Source: Burkholderia sp. lig30 | GTDB taxonomy: Bacteria > Pseudomonadota > Gammaproteobacteria > Burkholderiales > Burkholderiaceae | DNA: 64,000 nucleotides | NCBI RefSeq assembly: GCF_000687455.2 | Contig: NZ_JGVW01000049.1 | Coordinates: 1 to 64,000, forward strand | Direction of reading: 5' to 3' | In this document: piece by piece, positions 48,114-57,089 of the stretch | How positions within the stretch are numbered: position 1 is the stretch's first letter | Layout: the number at the start of each line of letters is the position of its first letter | Notes under the pieces: model-generated | The model's input: the letters and a program-made list of their open reading frames with translations, nothing else | Told to the model about the DNA's origin: nothing | The model's database searches: none | Made by a program: the position numbers and the translations under genes

Positions 48114-48659
48114 ATGAAATTCGCATTCTCCAGCATCGCCGCCCTGACCGTGGCCGCCGCAGCGGCACTTCCGGCCGTATCGCACGCCGCCGACGGCACC
48201 ATCACGATCAACGGCCGCATCGGCGCGCAGACCTGCACGATCGACGGCAACGGCACCGGCGGCAAGGACTTCACGGTTGCGCTGCCGAAGGTGTCGACGT
48301 CGGCACTCGCCTCCGGCGGGATGACCGCGGGCCGTACGCCGTTCCACATCGGCCTGAAGGACTGCTCGCCGGCGACGGGCAACGTCTACACGCACTTCGA
48401 GCCGGGTACGACCGTCAACTCGACGACCGGCCAGCTGCTCAACGCGCAGGGTACCGCGAAGAACGTCGAAGTCGGCCTGCTCAACGGCGACGATATGAGC
48501 AACATCGGCCTCGGCAAGGCAGATGAAAACTCGCACACCGTCGCGCTGGCAAGCGGCGCGGCGACGCTGCCGTACTACGCGCAGTACGTCGCGACCGGCG
48601 GTGCGGCAAGCCAGGGCACGGTGAACACGTCGGTGATGTACTCGATCATGTATCAGTAA
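48114..48659 (+). CDS. Type 1-like fimbrial subunit (pilin 2)
   Basis: The 181-residue pilin is a close paralogue of pilin 1. It shares DGTITI.G.I.AQTCTI, DFTV.LP.VSTSALA, the F..GTTVN..TGQL.NA segment, KNVEVGLLN, YYAQYVATGGAA and the terminal VMYS..YQ. Its ribosome site AGAGGAA lies seven bases before the ATG. It is downstream of the adhesin, separated by 231 bases that may hold a separate promoter, so expression need not match pilin 1. Confidence 0.92.
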   Translation: MKFAFSSIAALTVAAAAALPAVSHAADGTITINGRIGAQTCTIDGNGTGGKDFTVALPKVSTSALASGGMTAGRTPFHIGLKDCSPATGNVYTHFEPGTTVNSTTGQLLNAQGTAKNVEVGLLNGDDMSNIGLGKADENSHTVALASGAATLPYYAQYVATGGAASQGTVNTSVMYSIMYQ

Positions 48660-48671
48660 TCGCTGATACCA

Positions 48672-48714
48672 CGCGCGCACGCGCACCGGCGCATTGCCGG
48701 TGCGCGTGCGCGCG
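48672..48714 (+). terminator. Very strong hairpin after pilin 2
   Basis: A perfect 19-bp stem (CGCGCGCACGCGCACCGGC and its complement) closes a five-base loop (GCATT) 12 bases after the pilin 2 stop. It lacks a T tract, so it may work as a rho-assisted terminator or an mRNA-protecting structure rather than a classical terminator. Confidence 0.65.
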
Positions 48715-48744
48715 GCCAGCCTTTCCCGACGCCCTGTCGGCAGA

Positions 48745-48900
48745 ATGGATACACGCGTCGACGTCCATCGCGACGGCGGCGCGCCCGCGAAGCGCATCTC
48801 CATCGGCACCGATGCAGACTACACGCACGGCGTACCCGCCTACGGACGTGATGGTCGAATCGACATCGACACAATCCGGTCGGCCCACTCGTTCCAGCTA
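48745..48900 (+). pseudogene. Relic of an autotransporter passenger domain
   Basis: In one frame this segment reads DVHRDGGAPAKRISIGTDAD then YTHGVPAYGRDGRIDIDTIR. It resembles residues of the intact autotransporter just downstream ([20 protein letters not shown] then AHGAYVGG). No start, signal peptide or barrel is attached, so it looks like a leftover piece of another passenger. The rest of the 324-base gap has no gene. Confidence 0.55.
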
Positions 48901-48983
48901 CCGAAAATTCGTACCAGTCCAATATCGCTACCCTCGACACTCCGCTAAGTTTTCGCTTGTCCAAGCTAAAATGAGGTGAGCGA

Positions 48984-51899
48984 ATGAATGACAAGTTCCG
49001 ACTCTTGCCGGTGCGGGCCGGCGGGCGGCTCGCACGTTCCGCGCTGGTCGCGGGCGCAGTGATCCCGTGGCCGGCGGCGGCGGAAATTTCCGATGAAGGC
49101 GCACAGCGTGCGAACGGCGTCCTGCTCGAAATCGCGCCCGGCTCCTACACGACGACCGGCCACGGCCAGCCGGTGCTCACCGCCGTCAACGGCGGCGTGC
49201 TGACCGCCACCGGCAAGACCCGCGTGTTCTCGTCCGGCCACAACTCGCCCGGCGCCACCGCCGAGGGCACCGGCTCACGCGTCGAGCTGCGCGACACCGA
49301 CATCCGGACCCGCGGGCTCCTCAGCGCCGGCATTCAGGTCCGTTACGGCGGCAGCGCGCTCGCCGAACGCGTCTCCATCGATACGGACGGAGACAGCGCG
49401 CACGGCGCCTACGTCGGGGGAAGCAACGCCCGGCTCCGCATCGCCGACAGTGCGATCGTGACGCGCGGCACCGAGGCGCATGGCATCGCGGTGAACGCCG
49501 CGCCCGGCAGCACCATCGACGTCACCGACACGCTGATCCGCACCAGCGGAAATTTCGCCTACGGCCTGGGGTTCAGCTACGACGGCATCCGCGCGACACT
49601 GGATCGGACCGACATCCGGACGTCCGGCGACTACGCGTCGGTCCTGTACATGCCGGGCGCGTCCTCGGTCACGTTCCGCGATTCGCGCCTCGAGACGGAC
49701 GGCTTCGCCGCGCTCGGCGTGGACACGCGCGCGGGCGACGTGGAACTCGCCCGCACGCGCGTCTACACGCATGGCGTCAGCGCGCACGGGCTTTACGCAT
49801 CGAAGGAATACGACCCGACACCCGTCATCCGGGCGATCGATACACACATCGTCACCAGCGGCGCCCGCTCGATCGGCGTGGTCGCACGGCTCGGCGGCCT
49901 GGTCGCGATGACGGGCGGCAGCATCGAGACCAGCGGCGAGCGGGCCTACGGCATGCTGTCGAGCGGCGGGGGCTCGGTCGCATCGATCGAGGACGGAATC
50001 GTCACCACCAGCGGCAAGAACGCCACCGCGCTCTACACGGGCGCCAACGGCACGATCGACACGCTGCGCACGGACGTGCGTGCGACCGGCGAAGACGCGC
50101 TGGCCGCGGCCGTCTACGGCGGCACGCTGAACGTCGACGGCGGCTCGCTCGTCAGCGAGCGCTACAGCGCGATCGATGCATCCAATGCAGTCGTCTCGCT
50201 GCGAAACGGCGCACGCGTCGCGGGCGGCAACGGCACGCTGCTGTCCGTTCACGCGCAGTCCGGCGAGCCCGTGCGCCTGACGCTCGACACCGGCGCGCAA
50301 GCAACGGGCGACATCGTGAACCAGCCATCCGCAGACGGCAGTCCGACGGCCGCCGTGACCGACGTCGCGCTGTCCGGCGCGTCGGCATGGACCGGCGCGA
50401 CGGATGCCGTTCGCGCGTTGTCGCTCGACACCGGCAGCCGCTGGAACGTGACCGCCGATTCGTCGGTCGGCTCGATCGCGCTGAACGACTCGACCATCGC
50501 GTTCGCGCCGCCCGACACGGACGCGCCGCGCACGCTCGTCGTGAACGGCGACTATGCGGCGCAGGACGGCCGGCTCGTCATCCACACCGCGTTTCGCGAC
50601 GACGCGTCGCCGACCGACAAGCTCGTGATCGACGGCGGGCATGCGTCGGGCAACACCGGGATCGTCGTGAAACGCACCGGCGGGGACGGCGCGCAGACGA
50701 CGATCGGCATTCCGGTCGTCGAGACCCGCAACGGCGGCACGACGGACGCCGCGGCGTTCATGCTCGACCCGGCGTCGGACGGCTACCGGACGGGCTTCGG
50801 CACGCTGTCCGCGGGCGGCTACGACTACATGCTCACGCGCGGCGGGCAAGGAGGCCAGGACGACGACTGGTATCTGGTATCCGCGCGCGACGGCGATGCC
50901 TCGATCGAAAAGGAAACGCCCCCACCCCGCGCCGCCGCCCCGGAACCCGATGCGTACCTGGCGAACGCCGACGCAGCGGCCATGATGGCGGTCCACACGC
51001 TGCGCCAGCGCGAAGACCGTTCGCTGCGCGGCGGCGGTTCGCCGTCGCGCCCGCTCGACGGCGCCGTCTGGCTGCGCGCCGAAGGCCAGTTCACGTCGCT
51101 GTCGGGCGGCACGCGCAGCGTGTCGGGCAACGGCCGGCTGGTCCATGCGGGCGCGGACCTGCTCCGTTTCGACGACGGCCGCGGCGGCCACTTCCGTTTC
51201 GGCGCGATGGGCATGTACGGCAGCCACACGAGCTGGTCGACGCGCACGCTCTGGAACGCGACCGGGCAGCGCGACGCGGACGCCACCGCACGCGGCAGCG
51301 TCGCCGGATACAACGTCGGGCTGTATGGCACCTGGTACGGCGACCGCGACATCCTGTCCGGCCCCTATGTCGATGCGTGGGTGATGTACGGCGCATACGC
51401 GAACAGCGTCGGCGGCAGCCTCGCCGGCGATTCGTACCGGTCGCGCACGGTGACGGGGTCGCTCGAAGCCGGCTATTCGTTCCGCTTCTACGAACGCGGC
51501 GACTCGCGTTTCTTCGTCGAGCCCGAAGCGCAGCTCGTCGTGTCGGACTACCACGCGGCCGCGCATCAGACGCCGGGCGGCTATCTCGACGCACTGGGTT
51601 CGACCGATGTGCTGACCCGCGTCGGCGTGCGCGTGCATGGCATCACCACGATGCCTGCCGGGCGCGAGTTGCGGCCGTTCATCGAGGCAAGCTGGTGGCA
51701 CGGCCCCGGGTCGCGTTCGCTGGCGCTCGACGGCAATGCGTTCTCGTTCGGCGTGCCGCGCGACCGTGCCGCGCTCAGGGTCGGCGCGACCGGCGAATTC
51801 GCGAAGCGTTTCGCGGTGTCGGCCAGCCTCGGCGTGGAATCGAACCTGTCCGACTATGCGGTGGTCAAGGGTCAGCTCTCGATGAAATACCGCTGGTGA
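48984..51899 (+). CDS. AIDA-I/pertactin-like type V autotransporter
   Basis: The 971-residue protein starts with a signal-like region ([19 protein letters not shown], cleaved near 33). A long passenger (about 34-640) of repeated beta-helix turns follows, such as [17 protein letters not shown], with T.G..A.G spacing. A linker rich in Pro/Ala (about 645-665) leads to the barrel (about 700-971: [14 protein letters not shown]... [11 protein letters not shown]... [12 protein letters not shown]... QLSMKYRW) ending in Trp. It should display the passenger at the surface. A GAGGTGAG ribosome site precedes the ATG. Confidence 0.9.
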   Translation: MNDKFRLLPVRAGGRLARSALVAGAVIPWPAAAEISDEGAQRANGVLLEIAPGSYTTTGHGQPVLTAVNGGVLTATGKTRVFSSGHNSPGATAEGTGSRVELRDTDIRTRGLLSAGIQVRYGGSALAERVSIDTDGDSAHGAYVGGSNARLRIADSAIVTRGTEAHGIAVNAAPGSTIDVTDTLIRTSGNFAYGLGFSYDGIRATLDRTDIRTSGDYASVLYMPGASSVTFRDSRLETDGFAALGVDTRAGDVELARTRVYTHGVSAHGLYASKEYDPTPVIRAIDTHIVTSGARSIGVVARLGGLVAMTGGSIETSGERAYGMLSSGGGSVASIEDGIVTTSGKNATALYTGANGTIDTLRTDVRATGEDALAAAVYGGTLNVDGGSLVSERYSAIDASNAVVSLRNGARVAGGNGTLLSVHAQSGEPVRLTLDTGAQATGDIVNQPSADGSPTAAVTDVALSGASAWTGATDAVRALSLDTGSRWNVTADSSVGSIALNDSTIAFAPPDTDAPRTLVVNGDYAAQDGRLVIHTAFRDDASPTDKLVIDGGHASGNTGIVVKRTGGDGAQTTIGIPVVETRNGGTTDAAAFMLDPASDGYRTGFGTLSAGGYDYMLTRGGQGGQDDDWYLVSARDGDASIEKETPPPRAAAPEPDAYLANADAAAMMAVHTLRQREDRSLRGGGSPSRPLDGAVWLRAEGQFTSLSGGTRSVSGNGRLVHAGADLLRFDDGRGGHFRFGAMGMYGSHTSWSTRTLWNATGQRDADATARGSVAGYNVGLYGTWYGDRDILSGPYVDAWVMYGAYANSVGGSLAGDSYRSRTVTGSLEAGYSFRFYERGDSRFFVEPEAQLVVSDYHAAAHQTPGGYLDALGSTDVLTRVGVRVHGITTMPAGRELRPFIEASWWHGPGSRSLALDGNAFSFGVPRDRAALRVGATGEFAKRFAVSASLGVESNLSDYAVVKGQLSMKYRW

Positions 51900-52084
51900 C
51901 ACCGTCCGCCCACGGCACGCGCGGCGGCCGGCGCCGCCTGCCTCGCGCGCCGCATGCAAGCTGGCCGAGCGCGCCCGGCGCGCAGCCATCCGGCCATGTC
52001 GCCCGCCAGGCCGGCATCGCACCGAAGTCGCGCCGCCCGGATTTCCGCTATACTCTGCCGACTGTCGCCACCCTGGCGGCGGGT
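51900..52084. other. Gap between the autotransporter and the metX leader
   Basis: These 185 bases hold no gene. A weak promoter-like TATACT (52050-52055) could start the metX leader, with the SAM-II-like RNA beginning about 35 bases later. Confidence 0.35.
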
Positions 52085-52087
52085 TGG

Positions 52088-52178
52088 AAGCGCGCCGATT
52101 TGCTGACTCGATTGCGGGCGCGCGAACCAGCCGGGGCACCGATCCCGGCGGTTCACTACAAATGCGGCTAAAGAGGTC
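52088..52178 (+). ncRNA. SAM-II-type riboswitch upstream of metX
   Basis: The region shows the SAM-II order of conserved elements. A CGCGCC arm (52091-52096) runs into GATTTG. ATTGC (52111-52115) precedes the closing GGCGCG (52117-52122). An inserted hairpin GAACC-GCCGGG...CCCGGC-GGTTC (52124-52154) follows, then CTACAAATGCGGCTAAAGAGG-like sequence ending at 52176. The motif AAATG..GCTAAA.AGG matches the known metX-linked SAM-II core, with a longer loop than the minimal form. SAM binding would tune methionine synthesis. Confidence 0.82.
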
Positions 52179-52194
52179 GTCAGCCGCGCTTTTT
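52164..52194 (+). terminator. Possible terminator overlapping the riboswitch core
   Basis: GCGGCT (52164-52169) can pair with AGCCGC (52182-52187), followed by GC and five T residues (52190-52194). The left arm is part of the riboswitch core, so this hairpin and the ligand-binding fold would exclude each other. It lies 55 bases before the metX ATG. Confidence 0.5.
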
Positions 52195-52248
52195 CGACTC
52201 CGCGCATCGCCGACACCGTTTAGCCGCCCAGTGAATAAGGCGGAACGA

Positions 52249-53394
52249 ATGGAATCGATCGGCATCGTCGCTCCACAGACCATGCACTTCGCCGAACCGC
52301 TGCGCTTGCAAAGCGGCAGCGTGATCGGCAACTATCAACTCGTCGTCGAGACCTACGGCGAGCTCAACGCCGCGCGCTCGAACGCGGTACTCGTCTGCCA
52401 CGCACTCAACGCGTCGCACCACGTCGCCGGCGTCTATGCGGACGATCCGCGCAGCACCGGCTGGTGGGACAACATGGTCGGGCCGGGCAAGCCGCTCGAC
52501 ACCAACCGCTTCTTCGTCATCGGCGTGAACAATCTCGGCTCGTGTTTCGGCTCGACCGGCCCGATGAGCCTCGATCCGTCCACCGGCCAGCCGTACGGCG
52601 CGCGCTTTCCGGTCCTCACCGTCGAGGACTGGGTGCACGCTCAGGCGCGCGTCGCCGACGCGTTCGGCATCGACCGCTTCGCCGCCGTGATGGGCGGCAG
52701 CCTCGGCGGCATGCAGGCGCTCGCGTGGAGCCTGATGTATCCGGAGCGCGTCGCGCACTGCATCGACATCGCGTCGACGCCGAAGCTGTCCGCGCAGAAC
52801 ATCGCGTTCAACGAAGTCGCGCGCTCGGCGATCCTGTCCGACCCGGACTTCCACGGCGGCGACTACTACGCGCACGGCGTGAAGCCGAAGCGCGGGCTGC
52901 GCGTCGCGCGGATGATCGGCCACATCACCTACCTGTCCGACGACGACATGGCCGAGAAATTCGGCCGCGCGCTGCGCCGCGCCGACGGCGCGCTCGACGC
53001 GTACAACTTCAGCTTCGACGTCGAATTCGAGGTCGAGTCGTACCTGCGCTACCAGGGCGACAAGTTCGCCGACTACTTCGACGCGAACACCTATCTGCTG
53101 ATCACCCGCGCGCTCGACTACTTCGACCCGGCGAAGGCGTTCGACGGCAACCTGACGGCCGCGCTCGCGCACACCAAGGCGAAATACCTGATCGCGAGCT
53201 TCATGACCGACTGGCGCTTCGCGCCCGCGCGCTCGCGCGAGATCGTCAAGGCGCTGCTCGACAACCGCCGCTCGGTGAGCTACGCGGAGATCGACGCGCC
53301 GCACGGCCACGACGCGTTCCTGCTCGACGACGCGCGCTATCACAACCTGATCCGCGCCTATTACGAACGCATCGCCAAGGAGGTGGGCGCATGA
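52249..53394 (+). CDS. metX: Homoserine O-acyltransferase MetX
   Basis: The 381-residue alpha/beta-hydrolase enzyme acylates homoserine at the start of methionine synthesis. The nucleophile is in [12 protein letters not shown] (near residue 150), the acid Asp in [10 protein letters not shown] (near 318) and the His in [11 protein letters not shown] (near 350). SHHVAGV and [20 protein letters not shown] are typical. Whether succinyl- or acetyl-CoA is used cannot be told by eye. The ATG at 52249 follows GGCGGAACGA; an in-frame ATG at 52162 lies inside the riboswitch and is unlikely. Confidence 0.93.
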   Translation: MESIGIVAPQTMHFAEPLRLQSGSVIGNYQLVVETYGELNAARSNAVLVCHALNASHHVAGVYADDPRSTGWWDNMVGPGKPLDTNRFFVIGVNNLGSCFGSTGPMSLDPSTGQPYGARFPVLTVEDWVHAQARVADAFGIDRFAAVMGGSLGGMQALAWSLMYPERVAHCIDIASTPKLSAQNIAFNEVARSAILSDPDFHGGDYYAHGVKPKRGLRVARMIGHITYLSDDDMAEKFGRALRRADGALDAYNFSFDVEFEVESYLRYQGDKFADYFDANTYLLITRALDYFDPAKAFDGNLTAALAHTKAKYLIASFMTDWRFAPARSREIVKALLDNRRSVSYAEIDAPHGHDAFLLDDARYHNLIRAYYERIAKEVGA

Positions 53395-53999
53395 ACCAGC
53401 ACGTACTGCAATCCCTGTCGTCGCGCGCCGACTTCCGCGCGATCGCCCGCTGGGTCGAGCCGCGCTCGACCGTGCTCGATCTCGGCTGCGGCGACGGCTC
53501 GCTGCTGTCGCTGCTGATGAAGGAGCTGGAAGTCACCGGCTACGGCGTCGAACTGAACGACGCCGGCGTGCTCGCGAGCGTGAAGAACGGCATCGACGTG
53601 ATCCAGCAGAACCTGGAGGACGGCCTGCGGCTGTTCGAGGATCACAGCTTCGATTTCGCGATCCTGTCGCAGACGCTGCAGACGATCCACCAGACCGCCG
53701 CGATCCTGCGTGAAACCGCGCGCGTCGGCCGCGAGTGCATCGTGTCGTTCCCGAACTTCGGCTACTGGGCGCACCGGCTGTCGGTGCTGCGCGGCCGGAT
53801 GCCGGTGTCGAAGTCGCTGCCGTACCAGTGGCACAACACGCCGAACGTGCGCGTGCTGACGATCAGGGATTTCGAGGCGCTCGCGCCGGAAGTCGGCGTC
53901 ACGATCATCGACAGGATCGTGCTGCACGAAGGCGAGCCGATTCGGTGGGGAGCGAACTGGCGTGGTAGTCTTGCTGTCTACCGCGTGAAGCGCAGCTGA
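53391..53999 (+). CDS. metW: Methionine biosynthesis protein MetW
   Basis: The 202-residue protein has a SAM-methyltransferase-like fold ([18 protein letters not shown] near residue 26, then [10 protein letters not shown]). It shows the MetW pattern [28 protein letters not shown] and [35 protein letters not shown]. It is always found with metX in such genomes and is thought to aid or activate MetX. Its ATG overlaps the metX stop by four bases and follows AAGGAGG, giving coupled translation. Confidence 0.94.
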   Translation: MNQHVLQSLSSRADFRAIARWVEPRSTVLDLGCGDGSLLSLLMKELEVTGYGVELNDAGVLASVKNGIDVIQQNLEDGLRLFEDHSFDFAILSQTLQTIHQTAAILRETARVGRECIVSFPNFGYWAHRLSVLRGRMPVSKSLPYQWHNTPNVRVLTIRDFEALAPEVGVTIIDRIVLHEGEPIRWGANWRGSLAVYRVKRS

Positions 54000-54088
54000 A
54001 GCCGCAGCGCCGTCGACTGGCGGCGCCATCCCGCTCCCGGCCGGGCGTCAGGCACGCCGCTCACGCCAATGCAACCTGGTCTTCATCC

Positions 54089-55402
54089 ATGTCGAAAACG
54101 CCACACGAGGCGCCCGCGCTCACCGCTCACGAGGATCATCCCGGCTGGCGCGCCTTCCTGAACACGCACATGCTGATCTGCGTGTTCCTCGGTTTCACGT
54201 CGGGGCTGCCCCTCTTCACGCTCGTCTACCTGGTGCAGGCATGGCTGCGCTCGGAAGGCGTCAATCTGAAGGAAATCGGCCTGTTCGCGCTGATCCAGTT
54301 TCCGTATACGTGGAAATTCCTGTGGGCGCCGCTGATGGACCGCTACATCCCGCGCCTGCCCGGCTGGCGGCCCGGCCGCCGGCGCGGCTGGATGCTGCTC
54401 ACGCAGCTGCTCGTCGCGGCCGCGATCGCCGCGCTCGGCTTCGTGTCGCCGCGCGACTCGATCTGGACGGTCGCCGCGCTCACCACGCTCGTCGCGTTCT
54501 TCGGCGCAAGCGCGGACATCGTGATCGACGCGTATCGCCGCGAGCTGCTGCGCGACACCGAGCAGGGCCTCGGCAACGCGGTGCACGTCAATGCCTACAA
54601 GATCGCCGCATTGATCCCCGGCTCGCTGTCGCTGATCCTGTCCGATCATCTGCCGTGGGATGCCGTGTTCGCGGTTACCGGCGCGTTCATGCTGCCGGGC
54701 ATCCTGATGACGCTCGTCGTGCGCGAGCCGGCCGTGCAGGGCGTGCCGCCGCGCAACCTGCGCGACGCGGTCGTGCTGCCGTTCCGCGAGTTCATCCAGC
54801 GCGACGGCTGGCGCGGCGCGCTGCTCGTGATCGCGTTCATCTTCCTGTTCAAGCTCGGCGACACGATGGCGACGACGCTGTCGACCTCGTTCTTCCTCGA
54901 CATCGGCTTCAACAAGACGCAGATCGGCGTGATCGCGAAAACCACCGCGTTCTGGGCGAGCCTCGCGGGCGGCGTGATCGGCGGCATCTGGCTCGTGAAA
55001 ATCGGCATCGCGCGCGGGCTGTGGATTTTCGGCATCGTGCAGATCGTGTCGACGCTCGGCTTCGCGTGGCTCGCGAAGGCGGGCGCGCAGCCGATCCTGA
55101 TGGCCGCCGTGTACGGCTTCGAAACGTTCGCGACGGGCCTCACGCTCGCCGCGTTCACCGCGTACATCGCGAGCACGACCGACCCGCGCTACACGGCCAC
55201 GCAGTTCGCGCTGTTTACGAGCCTCGCGTCGGTGCCGCGCACGCTGGCGTCCGCCGCGAGCGGCTTCATCGTCGCGCGGATCGGCTGGTTCGATTACTTC
55301 CTGGTGTGCGCGGCGCTCGGCATTCCCGGGATGCTGCTGCTGTTCAAGGTCGCGCCGTGGGGCGGCGACGCGCAGGACGACGGGGTCGCCCGTGCGCAAT
55401 GA
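54089..55402 (+). CDS. ampG: Muropeptide permease AmpG family MFS transporter
   Basis: The 437-residue inner-membrane protein fits AmpG, which imports anhydro-muropeptides for peptidoglycan recycling and for AmpR-type beta-lactamase induction. Features are FLGFTSGLPLFTLVYLVQAWLRSEGV in the first helix, KFLWAPLMDRYIPRLPGWRPGRRRGWMLLTQ near residue 75, and GDTMATTLSTSFFLDIGFNKTQIGVIAKT in the second half. About 12 helices are predicted. It precedes and overlaps the M48-like gene by 11 bases. Confidence 0.9.
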   Translation: MSKTPHEAPALTAHEDHPGWRAFLNTHMLICVFLGFTSGLPLFTLVYLVQAWLRSEGVNLKEIGLFALIQFPYTWKFLWAPLMDRYIPRLPGWRPGRRRGWMLLTQLLVAAAIAALGFVSPRDSIWTVAALTTLVAFFGASADIVIDAYRRELLRDTEQGLGNAVHVNAYKIAALIPGSLSLILSDHLPWDAVFAVTGAFMLPGILMTLVVREPAVQGVPPRNLRDAVVLPFREFIQRDGWRGALLVIAFIFLFKLGDTMATTLSTSFFLDIGFNKTQIGVIAKTTAFWASLAGGVIGGIWLVKIGIARGLWIFGIVQIVSTLGFAWLAKAGAQPILMAAVYGFETFATGLTLAAFTAYIASTTDPRYTATQFALFTSLASVPRTLASAASGFIVARIGWFDYFLVCAALGIPGMLLLFKVAPWGGDAQDDGVARAQ

Positions 55403-56405
55403 CGCCCGGCGCCGCGCGCTGCGTGCAGCCGCGTCGCTGTCGCTCGGCATCGCGGCGCTCGGCGCGAGCGTCGGCCATGCGGGCGAAACCGGCGCCGCCA
55501 CGCCCGGCTCGGCCGCGGCGGTCGCGCCGGCCAGTCCCGCGCCGGCCGCGGCCGAGCCGGCGCAGCCGACCGGCGCGAGTTCGGCCGCGCAGCCCTACGG
55601 CGCACCGCCGCCGCAGGTCCGCTACGGCAACCCGATCGCCTTCCGCACGCTGATCCCGTCGCCGCTGCTCGAGCAGCTGACCGCCAGCGAATACGCGCAA
55701 CTCGTGCAAGGCGCCGCGCAAAGCAACCGCCTGCTGAGCGCAAGCCAGCCGCGCGTGAAGCGCCTGCGCGCGATCGTCGCGAAGCTCGCGCCGTATTCGG
55801 TCAAATGGAACGAGCGCGTGAAGGGCTGGGCCTGGGAAGTCAACGCGATCCGCTCGCGCGACATTCGCCTGTCGTGCCTGCCGGGCGGCAAGATCCTCGT
55901 CTACGGCGGCCTGCTCGACCGCATCCGCCTGAGCGACGACGAGCTCGGCGTGCTGCTCGCACACGGTATCGCGCACGCGCTGCGCGAGCACGCGCGCGGC
56001 AGCTTCGGCGATGCGTCGCAAGCGCCGCTGCGCGCGACGTCGCTGCTCGGCCTCGGCAATCCACTGCCGCAGACGCTCGATCTGGACGACCGCCTGCAGA
56101 CGCTGCGCTACGATCCGACCGACGAAACCGAGGCCGACGTGATCGGCGGCGATATCGCCGCGCGCGCGGGCTTCGATCCGCGCGCCGCGATCCCGCTGTG
56201 GGACAAGCTCGCCGCCGCGACGCGCGCCAACCGGGACACCGGCTTTATCTACACGCATCCGTACGGCGCCGCGCGCCGCCAGGACCTGCTGAACCGCCTG
56301 CCGGACCTGCTGCCGCTCTACGCGAAGGCGACCGGCCAGCACGTCGACACGCTGCCCGATTACGCAGGCATCAGCGCACAACGGCGCAAGATCGCGCGGC
56401 ATTGA
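55392..56405 (+). CDS. M48-like metallopeptidase lacking the catalytic glutamate
   Basis: The 337-residue exported protein (GTG start; signal about 1-31, then a Pro/Ala-rich linker) has an M48-type domain. The HExxH motif reads H191-G192-I-A-H195: the glutamate that activates water is replaced by Gly, while both His ligands and the third-ligand region DETEADVIGGD (near 245) remain. Zinc binding may persist but proteolysis is doubtful. The family normally degrades or chaperones envelope proteins. It overlaps ampG by 11 bases. Its own 3' end appears again, degenerate, at 58571-58604. Confidence 0.82.
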   Translation: MRNDARRRALRAAASLSLGIAALGASVGHAGETGAATPGSAAAVAPASPAPAAAEPAQPTGASSAAQPYGAPPPQVRYGNPIAFRTLIPSPLLEQLTASEYAQLVQGAAQSNRLLSASQPRVKRLRAIVAKLAPYSVKWNERVKGWAWEVNAIRSRDIRLSCLPGGKILVYGGLLDRIRLSDDELGVLLAHGIAHALREHARGSFGDASQAPLRATSLLGLGNPLPQTLDLDDRLQTLRYDPTDETEADVIGGDIAARAGFDPRAAIPLWDKLAAATRANRDTGFIYTHPYGAARRQDLLNRLPDLLPLYAKATGQHVDTLPDYAGISAQRRKIARH

Positions 56406-56461
56406 GCGCGCCGGCCGCGCATTTTCGCGGAGCGCAAGACCGTGTGCTGCCGCTCCCCGCC

Positions 56462-56545
56462 CGCGGCGCAATCGCCCCGCCGAATCACTCCCCCGCGCCG
56501 ACGCCGATCGTCCGGCTCTCGGCCTCGCGCATCCAGCGCACCTCG
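56462..56545. repeat. Left copy of 84-bp direct repeat (araC 3' fragment)
   Basis: The 84 bases are identical to 58651-58734. They contain the last 19 codons and stop of the AraC-type gene (reverse strand, stop at 56485-56487), detached from the gene. The flanking bases toward the M48 gene match the right copy only partly. The remaining bases to 56597 show no gene. Confidence 0.93.
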
Positions 56546-56597
56546 GTCGGAGTAGCCGGCAATTGAGCCAACGTGTACGACGACAGCAGATGGGCTG

Positions 56598-57089
56598 CTA
56601 CAGGCGCGGACGCGCTGCCAGCAACCTGTCCCATCTGGAGGGCGGCAACGATATATCCGCATCGCCATCGTCTGCATCTCCAACGGAGAATGAAACAATT
56701 GCACCTTCGTAGTTAAGCCATGAAATCTCCGGGACAGACGTGCTGAACGTCTTCTGCGCAAGCAGCTTTCCGCTCTTCGCGTCGAATAACCGCCCAACGT
56801 ATTTTGAACTACCACCCGGAACCCAATCCAACAAGCATCGCTCGGCAACGTAGAGGCCATCCGGGGAGGCGGATTTCCGACATTCTGTTCCGTGCGGCGT
56901 GCGGTCGAAGAGGCCGACACAAGACATGCCGATGACCGCCAGGATTGCAGCCTGCCTGGCAAAGTTTGCGATTCTTCGTCGCGACTCCTTATTCGATTTG
57001 ATCCACTTGACGATCACCGTGGCAATGACAAGCAGCACGGTGGATGCGCCAATCAGGGCCGCGACTGGGGCACCGTAGTCGATCATCAT
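56598..57089 (-). CDS. Small membrane-anchored protein, possible immunity protein
   Basis: I do not recognise this 163-residue protein. Two hydrophobic segments (VAALIGASTVLLVIATVIV, and ARQAAILAVIGMSCVGLF around residues 40-58) are followed by a soluble domain with four cysteines or so (TECRKSASPDG, ERCLLDWVPGG) and a beta-rich end. Its ATG overlaps the stop of the DUF6402-like gene (ATGATGA-type overlap), so the two are translated together. Base composition is much less GC-rich than the surroundings. A role as immunity partner of the upstream protein is inferred from this pairing only. Confidence 0.6.
   Translation of the reverse strand: MMIDYGAPVAALIGASTVLLVIATVIVKWIKSNKESRRRIANFARQAAILAVIGMSCVGLFDRTPHGTECRKSASPDGLYVAERCLLDWVPGGSSKYVGRLFDAKSGKLLAQKTFSTSVPEISWLNYEGAIVSFSVGDADDGDADISLPPSRWDRLLAARPRL

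Noticed and set aside
49275-52331. 1018-codon reverse-strand ORF opposite the autotransporter
   Set aside because: It is an antisense shadow; the forward frame has signal, passenger and barrel features.
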